The notes beneath the pieces are model-generated. The model had not been told where the DNA came from, did no database searches, and worked only from the letters and a program-made list of their open reading frames with translations. From Polynucleobacter sp. 31A-FELB (GTDB lineage Bacteria; Pseudomonadota; Gammaproteobacteria; Burkholderiales; Burkholderiaceae), in NCBI RefSeq assembly GCF_018882405.1, contig NZ_JACVOO010000004.1, positions 62,001 to 126,000 of the forward strand: 64,000 nt of DNA, in the 5' to 3' direction. Position numbers and translations under genes: made by a program. Of this stretch, positions 27,078-35,955 are shown piece by piece; the first letter of the stretch is position 1; the number at the start of each line of letters is the position of its first letter.

Positions 27078-28124
27078 TTATTCGTTATCAACCAAGTGAC
27101 GTGCTTTTTCCACATCTTCACGATAGGCTTCGAAAATATTCTTCAGCGCATCGCTCATATTGGTAGTTGGCTTCCAGCCTAATTCGCTCATCGTGTTATC
27201 AATTGCAGGAACGCGGTTCTGAACGTCTTGGTAGCCTTCACCGTAGTAAGCGCCGGAAGTGGTTTCAACGATCTTTACTTCATTCGCTGTCTTTGCATAT
27301 TCTGGAATACTGCGAGCAATCTCCAACATCTGATTGGCGAGTTCGCGAATAGAGTGATTGTTCTTTGGATTGCCGATGTTGTAGATCTTGCCGTTAGCAA
27401 CACCATCTTTGTTGTCGATGATGCGCATTAGGGCGTCGATACCATCATCAACATAAGTAAAGGCACGTTTCTGAGCACCACCATCAACCACGTTGATGGA
27501 TTCACCGCGAACGATATGACCTAGGAACTGAGTTACTACGCGGGAGGAGCCTTCTTTTGGTGTGTAGATGCTATCTAAACCAGGGCCAATCCAGTTAAAT
27601 GGGCGGAAGAGGGTAAAGCGTAAACCTTCCATACCGTAACCCCAAATTACACGATCCATCAATTGCTTAGAGCAAGCGTAGATCCAGCGTGGCTTATTGA
27701 TTGGGCCGTAAACCATATTGGATTTAGCGGGATCAAATTCACCATCTTCACACATGCCATAGACTTCTGACGTCGATGGAAATACCAAATGCTTTTTGTA
27801 TTTAACAGCTGAGCGAACGATGGGTAAGTTAGCTTCGAAGTCGAGTTCAAATACTTTTAATGGTTGCTGAACGTAGGTCGCTGGTGTCGCAATCGCTACT
27901 AAAGGCAGAATGACATCGCATTTACGAATGTGATACTCAACCCATTCTTTATTGATGGTGATGTCACCCTCAAAGAAGTGCATACGGGGATGGTTTACTA
28001 AATCACCAAGGCGATCATTTTGCATATCCATGCCATAGACATCCCAATCGGTTGTCTCAAGGATGCGCTTTGAAAGGTGGTGACCAATAAAGCCGTTTAC
28101 GCCAAGAATGAGTACTTTTTTCAT
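27078..28124 (-). CDS. arnA: UDP-glucuronate decarboxylase, stand-alone ArnA dehydrogenase half
   Basis: Oxidises and decarboxylates UDP-glucuronate to UDP-4-keto-pentose for Ara4N synthesis. 348 residues with Rossmann motif LGVNGFIGHH (8-16), PSTSEVYG and the Tyr149/Lys153 pair in YACSKQLMD. In E. coli this domain is the C-terminal half of the bifunctional ArnA; here it is a separate gene, 45 bp downstream of the formyltransferase half. Downstream arnD follows by 12 bp. Confidence 0.92.
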   Translation of the reverse strand: MKKVLILGVNGFIGHHLSKRILETTDWDVYGMDMQNDRLGDLVNHPRMHFFEGDITINKEWVEYHIRKCDVILPLVAIATPATYVQQPLKVFELDFEANLPIVRSAVKYKKHLVFPSTSEVYGMCEDGEFDPAKSNMVYGPINKPRWIYACSKQLMDRVIWGYGMEGLRFTLFRPFNWIGPGLDSIYTPKEGSSRVVTQFLGHIVRGESINVVDGGAQKRAFTYVDDGIDALMRIIDNKDGVANGKIYNIGNPKNNHSIRELANQMLEIARSIPEYAKTANEVKIVETTSGAYYGEGYQDVQNRVPAIDNTMSELGWKPTTNMSDALKNIFEAYREDVEKARHLVDNE

Positions 28125-28169
28125 CTTTACTGCCTCGTTTTTAATCTAAAGAGTGCTGCTTTTAATTTG

Positions 28170-29039
28170 TTAGCTATTTGCTGGGAACCAGTCCAGTATC
28201 GCTACCGCTCTCTGGTCGCCACAAACGCCGAATACCTGATTATCAACCACTTGGATGCCGGGAGCCTGAAGATCCAGCTGCCCGGGGAATGGCCCTTCTA
28301 GGCTGGTACGGGCCACAATCATGCGCTGACCTTGCCAATCGGTAAAAGCCCCGGGATAAGGGGGTGCAACGGCTCTAACGAGGTTGTGAACCTGCTGAGC
28401 TGTCTGATGCCACAGAATTTGCCCATCCGCAGGCTTTCGGCCTCCAAAATAGCTTCCCTCGGCTAGATTATTGGGTTTTCTGGGGATTTGGCCTTGAACA
28501 AGTTCTGGGAGGACCTGGTTCATTACCGTAACGGCTGCCTGACTAACTTTGCCAAAGACTTCAGTAGCGGTTTCATTGGGGCCAATTGGGACTGCAGATT
28601 GACCAACGATATCGCCTGCATCTGGTTTGACTTCCATGATGTGCAATGTGGCGCCAGTCTCCGTTTCTCCATGAAGGATGGCCCAATTTACTGGAGCCCG
28701 GCCACGATACCTCGGTAAAAGTGAGCCATGCATGTTTAGTGCGGCAATTTTGGCGCATGCCAAGAGCTCCGCTGGAATCATGTGGCGGTAATAAAAGGAG
28801 AAGAGGTAATCAGGTGATAGCTTCTGAATCTGCGATACAAGATCCATCAACTGATTTGCATTTGGTGTGATGTAAGGAATATTTTTTTCCTCACAAAGCT
28901 TGGCAACACTGCCAAACCAAACATTCTCATTGGGATCATCTTGATGCGTAACAACTAGATCAATCTGAATGCCTGCACCCAGTAATGCCTTAAGGCAATT
29001 AACGCCCACATCGTGATAAGCAAAGACGACTGCGTGCAA
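28170..29039 (-). CDS. arnA: UDP-Ara4N formyltransferase, stand-alone ArnA N-terminal half
   Basis: Formylates UDP-4-amino-4-deoxy-L-arabinose with 10-formyl-THF, so that the sugar can be used by ArnC. 289 residues; the catalytic triad Asn102 and His104 (LNMHGSLLPRYRGRAP) and Asp140 (KPDAGDIVG) has the same numbering as E. coli ArnA. The start is TTG at 29039, immediately after the arnC TAA with no gap; no ATG or GTG fits better. The decarboxylase half is the next gene. Confidence 0.92.
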   Translation of the reverse strand: MHAVVFAYHDVGVNCLKALLGAGIQIDLVVTHQDDPNENVWFGSVAKLCEEKNIPYITPNANQLMDLVSQIQKLSPDYLFSFYYRHMIPAELLACAKIAALNMHGSLLPRYRGRAPVNWAILHGETETGATLHIMEVKPDAGDIVGQSAVPIGPNETATEVFGKVSQAAVTVMNQVLPELVQGQIPRKPNNLAEGSYFGGRKPADGQILWHQTAQQVHNLVRAVAPPYPGAFTDWQGQRMIVARTSLEGPFPGQLDLQAPGIQVVDNQVFGVCGDQRAVAILDWFPANS

Positions 29040-30011
29040 TTATTTTTTCTCTAAAACAGTTTGCACAACATAGCGTGGACGCTCGCGAACCTGTTGGTAG
29101 ATGCGTCCAATGTATTCGCCAAGTAGACCAAGGCCAAATAGCATTACACCAATCAAGAAGAAGGTAAGGGCGAATAAGGTAAATACACCTTCAACCTCGG
29201 CGCCCAGTACAAAGCGGCGGACTAAGAGGTATATAAAGAGGCTGCCCGCAGCAATTGCCAGCAACATTCCCAGTATCGAGAAAATCTGTAAAGGCATCAC
29301 GGAGAAGCCGGTTACCAAATCAAAGTTCAAGCGAATGAGTTGATAGAGGCTGTACTTGGATTCACCGGCAAAGCGTTCTTCGTGCTTGACGCTGATTTCT
29401 GTAGGGTTAGATGCGAATGTGTAAGCAAGTGCCGGAATAAATGTATTGCTTTCATCACACTGACGAACGAGATCGACGATGCGACGGCTGTAGCCGCGAA
29501 GCATGCAGCCTTGGTCAGTCATCGTGATACGGGTAATTTTCTCGCGCAAATGATTCATCGCGCGGGAAGCAAATTTTCTGAAGAAGCTGTCGCGACGATC
29601 TGCACGAATGGTGCCGACGTAGTCGTGGCCTTTGAGTAATTCATTTACTAGGGCATCAATTTCTTCAGGGGGATTCTGCAGATCCGCATCCAGGGTGATG
29701 ATGTATTCACCACGGGAGTATTCAAAGCCAGCCATGATCGCCATATGCTGGCCAAAGTTGCTATGAAATAACACTGCGCGAGTTACATCCGGGCGCAGTT
29801 CAACTTGCTTAGCTAGGATCCCGGCAGAGCGATCTTTGCTGCCATCATTCACAAACACCACTTCATAAGCAATGTTGCGCTTGCTAGACATGACATCTAG
29901 CGCAGGATATAGGCGATCAAAGAGGGCTTGAAGACCGTCTTCCTCGTTGTAAACGGGAATGACAATGCTGAGTGTCGGATTGCAGGCTTGGGTAGCTAAA
30001 TTTGCAGTCAT
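29040..30011 (-). CDS. arnC: Undecaprenyl-phosphate 4-deoxy-4-formamido-L-arabinose transferase
   Basis: Inner-membrane family-2 glycosyltransferase that moves Ara4FN from UDP to undecaprenyl phosphate. 323 residues: GT-A domain with LSIVIPVYNEEDGLQAL and metal motif TLDADLQNPPEE, then two C-terminal membrane helices (about 230-255 and 265-292) and a tail with RIYQQVRERPRYV. Length and motifs match ArnC. Gene is 31 bp after arnB. Confidence 0.92.
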   Translation of the reverse strand: MTANLATQACNPTLSIVIPVYNEEDGLQALFDRLYPALDVMSSKRNIAYEVVFVNDGSKDRSAGILAKQVELRPDVTRAVLFHSNFGQHMAIMAGFEYSRGEYIITLDADLQNPPEEIDALVNELLKGHDYVGTIRADRRDSFFRKFASRAMNHLREKITRITMTDQGCMLRGYSRRIVDLVRQCDESNTFIPALAYTFASNPTEISVKHEERFAGESKYSLYQLIRLNFDLVTGFSVMPLQIFSILGMLLAIAAGSLFIYLLVRRFVLGAEVEGVFTLFALTFFLIGVMLFGLGLLGEYIGRIYQQVRERPRYVVQTVLEKK

Positions 30012-30042
30012 ACTGCAATTTTGCCTGATTCCGCTCTCGGCA

Positions 30043-31215
30043 CTAGTTTTTGCGATGTTTCTTCAGAATTCCAGTCAAAGCACTAGCTATACGGCCAATA
30101 TCTTCATCTGCCATGCCTGGAAAGAGGGGGAGGGTCAAAATGGAGTGGCCAATACGCTCTGCTACTGGGGTGGCACCAACTTGGTAGCCCAGTTTTTGGT
30201 AAAGCGTGAATCCAGTAATGATGGGGTAATGAACGCCAGTGCCAATACCCAAATCCTTGAGCTCAGTCATCACTTGCGCACGATCTACATTCAATTGATC
30301 AAGCGGAAGTACAACTTGGAACATATGCCAGTTGCTATCAGTGAAGTTTTCTACTGGAAGTTCTAAATTGAGATTAGTTAGGTCGGCGGATTTCATTTCA
30401 CTGCGAATGGCATCAAAGTACTGCTTGGCTAATGCACTCCTACGCGCCTGAAATGCTGGCAGCTGTTTAAGTTGATGTAAGCCAATCACAGCATTCACAT
30501 CAGTCAAATTATCTTTGCCGCCTAAGACGTCCACATCCATGCCATCCATACCTTGGCGGGTAAGTCCTTGTAGGCGAAACTTCTCTGCAAGCTTAGCCTC
30601 GTCAGCATTGTTGAGAACAAGGCAGCCGCCTTCAACAGTGGATAAATTTTTATTTGCCTGAAAACTAAAGCTCACGAGATCACCAATGCTGCCAATCTTT
30701 TGACCTTTCCACTGTGATCCAAATGCTTGCGCTGCATCTTCAATCACGCGCAGCTTATATTGCTTAGCTAGGTCATAGAGTTGATCCATATTGACAGGTA
30801 GCCCAGCTAAATAGACGGGCATGATGGCGCGCGTCTTCGGTGTAATCGCTGCAGCCAGTTTGCTTAAATCAATATTGCGAGTGACGGGATCGATATCCAC
30901 AAAAACGGGAGTTGCGCCAACGCTCAGAATGACATTGGAAGTGGCCACCCATGAGATCGGGGTGGTAATTACTTCATCACCAGGCCCAATACCAGCAACC
31001 TGAAGAGCAATTTTCATAGTGGCAGTGCCGTTGGCAAAACAACGAACGGGACGGCCGCCAAAGTATTCGCTCAGGGTAGCTTCAAACTCTGCCAGCTTCG
31101 GTCCTGAAGTTACCCAACCGGAGCGCAATACCTCTGCAACCGCATCAATCGTTTCTTGGTTGAAGTGTGGGCGCGTAAAAGGAATAAAAGGCAGGGAGTT
31201 TTGTGTAGCTGACAT
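30043..31215 (-). CDS. arnB: UDP-4-amino-4-deoxy-L-arabinose aminotransferase
   Basis: PLP enzyme of the DegT/DnrJ/EryC1 class that aminates the UDP-4-keto-pentose with glutamate. 390 residues. PLP lysine is Lys189 in FSFQANKNLSTVEGG, and VIEDAAQAFGSQ holds the Asp that binds the pyridine nitrogen. Opening FIPFTRPHFNQETIDAV fits ArnB. It lies 14 bp after arnT and 31 bp before arnC. Confidence 0.92.
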   Translation of the reverse strand: MSATQNSLPFIPFTRPHFNQETIDAVAEVLRSGWVTSGPKLAEFEATLSEYFGGRPVRCFANGTATMKIALQVAGIGPGDEVITTPISWVATSNVILSVGATPVFVDIDPVTRNIDLSKLAAAITPKTRAIMPVYLAGLPVNMDQLYDLAKQYKLRVIEDAAQAFGSQWKGQKIGSIGDLVSFSFQANKNLSTVEGGCLVLNNADEAKLAEKFRLQGLTRQGMDGMDVDVLGGKDNLTDVNAVIGLHQLKQLPAFQARRSALAKQYFDAIRSEMKSADLTNLNLELPVENFTDSNWHMFQVVLPLDQLNVDRAQVMTELKDLGIGTGVHYPIITGFTLYQKLGYQVGATPVAERIGHSILTLPLFPGMADEDIGRIASALTGILKKHRKN

Positions 31216-31229
31216 GGGGCCTTAAGAAT

Positions 31230-32924
31230 TTATTGTGCAGAGTTGCTTGGTGACTCTGGGTGTTTAACAATGACGCGCCGAGAATCTCTCCCTACTTCTT
31301 GCATTGGGACATTGAGTTTTTGCAATTCGATATATTGCTCTGGAACCATGAGAGCGTAAGCGGTGTGATCTTCTTTCCAGCGCTCAATAAAGGCATCGAG
31401 AGTGGGGAGCCACAACTCAGGTTCTTGCTTCACACCAAACTCTAGTTCATCTGGAGATTCCACCATGATCATGGTTCTACCGAGATAGAAGGGCGCCGTG
31501 TGATCAAGGATTCTGATTGAATAGAAATTCACCTTCTCTGGAATGCCCGCTTTAACTTGCTCAACTAAATCTATACCCGAGACTGCACGACCAAGAGTTT
31601 CATGACCTGTACCTGCGATGATTGTGCAGAGAAAAAAGCCAGAAGCAAAACTGGTGATGCTGCTCAAGCCATTGCGCTTACTTTGGACAAAAGCTAGTAG
31701 GCTAAATGAAATCAATACAATCAGCGCCGCAATGATCCAGTAAGTGTATTGCGCATAGGATTCAATTTCATCTGGCCTTGCTTGCCTGCCAACTTCACTT
31801 AAAAAGAAAAAGCCAACGCCGCCCAAGATTGCGAAGAAGAGGGCTTGCAATTTCCAAGGTAATCCCAGTGAATTGCTAAAACCCAGATTACGATCTAAGC
31901 GATGACCAACAAGCATTGCCAGTGCTGGAAAGACTGGGATGATGTAGCCAGGTAATTTCGATTGAGATACGCTAAAGAAGCCCATAATCACGGCAAACCA
32001 GCAGGTCAGTAACCAGCCGCTGGAGAACTCGCGGTTGCGTTCCCGCCAAGCCTGAGCAAGGGCTCCAGGAGTCTGTGCAATCCATGGCAAAAAGCCCAGT
32101 AGCAGTAATGGAATGAAGTAATAAATTGGACCCGTTCTGCTATGCGCTTTCTGCGTAAAACGTTGCAGGTGCTCATGAATAAAAAAGAACTCTAGAAATT
32201 CTGGATTGCGTTGTGCCACCAGAACAAACCATGGCGCAGTAATTGCTAAAAATAAAATCGTGCCACTAATGATGTGTAGGCGCTTCCAAATCTTCCAGTC
32301 CCATGCAGTAATGGAATAAACAATGAAGACCATGCCAGGGATGGCAACTCCGATGACGCCTTTAGATAATGTTGCTAAGGCCATGAAGGCCCAGCAGGCC
32401 CACATCCACTTTCTAGTGTCGTTTGGGTTATGAGAAGTTTGCGCCAACAAAAGACTACATAGTGCAGCAACTAAAAAAGCTGACAATCCCATATCTAGCG
32501 AGTTGATGTGTCCACCCATCACCCACATCGGGCTAGATGCTAAGGCGATTGCAGCTAACCAACCTGCTCTTGCGCTATAGACGCGCGCACCTGTAAAGCC
32601 AATAAATACTATCGTCAGAAATCCGGTGAGCGCAGTCCACAAGCGCGCTTGCCAATCACCAATGCCAAAAAGATTGAAGGCAGTGGCTGTGGCCCAAATT
32701 TGTAAGGGGGGCTTTTCAAAATACTTGTAACCGTTGTAGCGAGGGGTGACCCAATCTCCAGTAACGAGCATCTCGCGAGCAATCTCGGCATAACGCCCTT
32801 CGTCAGATGGAATGAGGTGACGGTAGTTGAGGGTGCCAAACCACAACAAGGCATATACCAGGACCAGAATCAAAATAGATGCTGGGTTGAGGGCGCTTGA
32901 CTGCCGAATTTGGCCAAATTGCAT
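31230..32924 (-). CDS. arnT: Ara4N lipid A transferase (ArnT-like family 39 glycosyltransferase)
   Basis: Moves L-Ara4N from undecaprenyl phosphate to lipid A phosphates on the periplasmic face. 564 residues from ATG 32924, which overlaps the upstream TAA by one base (TAATG). About a dozen membrane helices form the first two thirds. The first periplasmic loop carries IPSDEGRYAEIAREML with the conserved Asp, and KYFEKPPLQIW follows, as in ArnT/PMT enzymes. The C-terminal part is soluble. It is the first arn gene of the operon. Confidence 0.9.
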   Translation of the reverse strand: MQFGQIRQSSALNPASILILVLVYALLWFGTLNYRHLIPSDEGRYAEIAREMLVTGDWVTPRYNGYKYFEKPPLQIWATATAFNLFGIGDWQARLWTALTGFLTIVFIGFTGARVYSARAGWLAAIALASSPMWVMGGHINSLDMGLSAFLVAALCSLLLAQTSHNPNDTRKWMWACWAFMALATLSKGVIGVAIPGMVFIVYSITAWDWKIWKRLHIISGTILFLAITAPWFVLVAQRNPEFLEFFFIHEHLQRFTQKAHSRTGPIYYFIPLLLLGFLPWIAQTPGALAQAWRERNREFSSGWLLTCWFAVIMGFFSVSQSKLPGYIIPVFPALAMLVGHRLDRNLGFSNSLGLPWKLQALFFAILGGVGFFFLSEVGRQARPDEIESYAQYTYWIIAALIVLISFSLLAFVQSKRNGLSSITSFASGFFLCTIIAGTGHETLGRAVSGIDLVEQVKAGIPEKVNFYSIRILDHTAPFYLGRTMIMVESPDELEFGVKQEPELWLPTLDAFIERWKEDHTAYALMVPEQYIELQKLNVPMQEVGRDSRRVIVKHPESPSNSAQ

Positions 32925-33301
32925 TAGGTGGCTTCCACAATGAGTGCAAGTAGAACCTGGCGACCTTCGCCCACGAGAATGTTGTAGGTACGACAAGCCG
33001 CTTGAGAATCCATTACCTCAAAGCCAATCTTGGCCTCTATGAGGGTCTTGAGTAACTCAGGCTTTGGAAAGCGCTGGCGTTTACCGGTGCCAATAATGAT
33101 TAATTCAGGCTTAAGAGCGGCCATTTGCGTGAAATCTGCTGGACTCAGGTCTTCAAATGACTTTATGGCCCATTCGAGGATTTCACCGTCGGAACTCAAT
33201 AAAACCGCGTGACTATAGGGGATCTTATTGATCTCGATGTAGCCATCGCCGTAACCGGTGATCGTATTGGCTCCGGAATGGGGGTCAGATTGAAGCTTCA
33301 C
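32924..33301 (-). CDS. Mth938-like domain protein
   Basis: 125 residues of the Mth938/NDUFAF3-like family (DUF498). Family motifs are ELIIIGTGKRQRFPKPELL and EVMDSQAACRTYNILVGEGR. Homologues occur widely in proteobacteria next to various genes; mitochondrial relatives assist complex I assembly. The start is GTG at 33301. It overlaps arnT by one base, so it probably leads the arn operon, but nothing suggests an Ara4N function. Confidence 0.9.
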   Translation of the reverse strand: MKLQSDPHSGANTITGYGDGYIEINKIPYSHAVLLSSDGEILEWAIKSFEDLSPADFTQMAALKPELIIIGTGKRQRFPKPELLKTLIEAKIGFEVMDSQAACRTYNILVGEGRQVLLALIVEAT

Positions 33302-33380
33302 ATGGACTCTCTGTCATAATTATGAGGATTATAGCCAGCTGTTTTTTCCTAGATTTCAAGAACTTACCCTTTAATTTATT

Positions 33381-34640
33381 GTGAAACCGATCCTAAAGTC
33401 CGAAAAACTCAATCACGTCTGTTACGACATTCGTGGACCCGTGCTGGAGCTCGCTCAGCGCATGGAGGAAGAGGGTCACAAAATCATCAAATTAAACATC
33501 GGCAATGTGGGTGTTTTTGGTTTTGATCCTCCAGAAGAGATTCAGTTGGACATGATTCGCAATTTGGGTAATGCCTCAGCGTACTCTGATTCCAAGGGAA
33601 TCTTTGCGGCTCGTAAGGCCATCATGCAGTATTGCCAGGAAAAAGGCATCCAGGGTGTTACTTTGGATGACATCTATACCGGCAATGGCGTTTCTGAATT
33701 AATCGTCTTGGCAATGAACGCATTGCTGAACAACGGCGATGAAGTTTTGGTGCCAGCTCCTGACTATCCATTATGGACGGCTGCTGTCAGCCTATCTGGC
33801 GGTACTCCAGTTCATTACTTGTGTGATGAGTCTAAGGAGTGGGCCCCAGATCTGGCAGATTTACGTAAACGAATTACGCCACGCACTAAAGCGATTGTGG
33901 TGATCAATCCAAACAATCCAACCGGTGCAATCTACTCAAAAGAAGTATTGACTGAGTTAACTTCGATTGCGCGTGAGCATGGCTTGATTCTGTTTGCTGA
34001 CGAGATTTACGACAAGATGTTGTACGACAAAGAGAAGCATATCTCTTTGGCATCCTTATCTACCGATGTAGTCACTATCACCTTCAATGGCTTATCTAAG
34101 AACTATCGCTCTTGCGGCTACCGTGCTGGCTGGATGGTGGTTTCTGGGGATAAAGAGATGATTCGCGATTACATTGAGGGCCTCAACATGCTGTCCTCAA
34201 TGCGCCTGTGCGCCAATGTGCCAGGCCAGTACGCCATTCAAACGGCATTAGGTGGCTATCAAAGCATTAATGATTTGGTAAATGAAGGTGGTCGCTTAGC
34301 TAAGCAGCGTGATCTTGCCTGGAAACTCATTACAGAAATCCCTGGTGTAACTTGCGTTAAGCCAAAGTCTGCTTTGTACTTATTTCCAAAGCTCGATCCT
34401 GAGATGTATCCGATCGAAGATGATCAGCAATTTGTTGCGGATCTCTTGAAAGAAGAAAAAGTTTTATTGGTTCAGGGCTCTGGTTTTAACTGGGGTAAGC
34501 CGGATCATTTCCGCGTAGTGTTCTTACCTCACGAAGATGTGCTGAAGGAGGCGATTGGTCGCCTTGCACGTTTTCTAGAGCGTTATCGTCAAAAACATAG
34601 TCGTAAAGCGGCTAATTCAACAGCAACAAAGGCATCATGA
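33381..34640 (+). CDS. alaA: Glutamate-pyruvate aminotransferase (AlaA)
   Basis: Class I PLP aminotransferase of 419 residues for alanine synthesis. PLP lysine lies in FNGLSKNYRSCGYRAGW, and PNNPTGAIY and FADEIYDKMLYD are standard. The family N-terminus KSEKLNHVCYDIRGPVL supports GTG at 33381 as start. It overlaps hom by 4 bp (ATGA), so alanine and threonine synthesis genes are co-transcribed here. Confidence 0.94.
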   Translation: MKPILKSEKLNHVCYDIRGPVLELAQRMEEEGHKIIKLNIGNVGVFGFDPPEEIQLDMIRNLGNASAYSDSKGIFAARKAIMQYCQEKGIQGVTLDDIYTGNGVSELIVLAMNALLNNGDEVLVPAPDYPLWTAAVSLSGGTPVHYLCDESKEWAPDLADLRKRITPRTKAIVVINPNNPTGAIYSKEVLTELTSIAREHGLILFADEIYDKMLYDKEKHISLASLSTDVVTITFNGLSKNYRSCGYRAGWMVVSGDKEMIRDYIEGLNMLSSMRLCANVPGQYAIQTALGGYQSINDLVNEGGRLAKQRDLAWKLITEIPGVTCVKPKSALYLFPKLDPEMYPIEDDQQFVADLLKEEKVLLVQGSGFNWGKPDHFRVVFLPHEDVLKEAIGRLARFLERYRQKHSRKAANSTATKAS

Positions 34641-35947
34641 AACCGATTCAAGTTGGTCTATTAGGCATTGGCACCGTAGGTGGTGGCGTATTTACTGTTC
34701 TCGAGCGCAACCAGGATGAGATTTTGCGTCGCGCAGGTCGTGGCATTCGCATCAATACTGTTGCCGACCTCAACGTAGAGCGTGCTAAAGAGTTGGTGAA
34801 AGATCATGCTCAAGTGGTGAGTGATGCTCGCGCTGTTATTAACAACCCTGAGATTGATATCGTTGTTGAATTGATTGGTGGTTACGGGATTGCTAAAGAC
34901 TTGGTGCTAGAGGCAATTGCTGCTGGTAAACATGTCGTGACGGCCAATAAGGCTTTGATCGCTGTTCATGGCAATGAGATCTTCAAGGCCGCCCATGAAA
35001 AGGGTGTCATGGTTGCGTTTGAAGCGGCGGTTGCTGGTGGTATTCCAATCATCAAAGCGCTTCGCGAAGGTTTGACTGCAAACCGCATTGAGTGGATCGC
35101 TGGCATCATCAATGGCACAACCAATTTCATTCTTTCTGAGATGCGCGACAAAGGCTTGGACTTTGCGACTGTCTTAAAAGAAGCGCAGCGTTTAGGTTAC
35201 GCAGAAGCAGATCCTACATTTGATATTGAAGGTGTGGATGCTGCCCACAAAGCAACCATCATGAGTGCAATTGCATTTGGTATTCCAATGCAGTTTGAGA
35301 AAGCCCATGTTGAAGGAATTACGAAGCTAGATGCCATCGATATTAAATACGCTGAGCAGTTAGGCTATCGCATTAAGTTGTTGGGTATTGCTAAGAAGAC
35401 AACAACGGGTGTTGAGTTGCGCGTGCACCCAACCTTGATTCCGACTAAGCGTCTCATCGCAAACGTAGAAGGCGCCATGAATGCCGTTCAGGTGTTTGGT
35501 GATGCTGTAGGTACTACGCTTTACTACGGTAAGGGTGCGGGCTCAGAGCCAACTGCTTCTGCTGTGATCGCTGACTTGGTAGATATCACTCGTTTGTTAG
35601 GGGCAAGTCCTGAGAATCGCGTTCCTTATTTAGCGTTCCAGCCTGATGCAGTAAGAGATATCACCGTATTGCCAATGGGTGAGATCACAACCAGTTATTA
35701 CCTGCGTTTGCGTGTGGCAGATCAAGCCGGTGTATTGGCTGACATCACAAAGATTTTGGCAGCTCACGGTATCTCGATTGATGCGCTCTTGCAAAAAGAG
35801 GCGGATGAAGGTGAAAGCCAAACTGATTTAGTGGCGCTAACTCACGAGACCAAAGAAAAGCACATGCTGGCAGCGATTCAGGAAATTCAGAATCTGAAAA
35901 CTGTTGCCGGTGAAGTGGTGAAGATCCGTTTAGAAAATCTGTCCTAA
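34637..35947 (+). CDS. hom: Homoserine dehydrogenase
   Basis: Reduces aspartate semialdehyde to homoserine. 436 residues, monofunctional. The NAD-binding loop is LLGIGTVGGGV, the catalytic region has GIINGTTNFILSEM and EADPTFDIEGVDAAHKATI, and an ACT domain closes the protein (YYLRLRVADQAGVLADI from about residue 354), allowing threonine feedback. ATGA overlap with alaA. thrC starts 8 bp later. Confidence 0.96.
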   Translation: MKPIQVGLLGIGTVGGGVFTVLERNQDEILRRAGRGIRINTVADLNVERAKELVKDHAQVVSDARAVINNPEIDIVVELIGGYGIAKDLVLEAIAAGKHVVTANKALIAVHGNEIFKAAHEKGVMVAFEAAVAGGIPIIKALREGLTANRIEWIAGIINGTTNFILSEMRDKGLDFATVLKEAQRLGYAEADPTFDIEGVDAAHKATIMSAIAFGIPMQFEKAHVEGITKLDAIDIKYAEQLGYRIKLLGIAKKTTTGVELRVHPTLIPTKRLIANVEGAMNAVQVFGDAVGTTLYYGKGAGSEPTASAVIADLVDITRLLGASPENRVPYLAFQPDAVRDITVLPMGEITTSYYLRLRVADQAGVLADITKILAAHGISIDALLQKEADEGESQTDLVALTHETKEKHMLAAIQEIQNLKTVAGEVVKIRLENLS

Positions 35948-35955
35948 TACAAATC

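Noticed and set aside
29959..30366. 135-aa plus-strand ORF over arnC/arnB
   Set aside because: Antisense to two genes with catalytic motifs; no supporting features.
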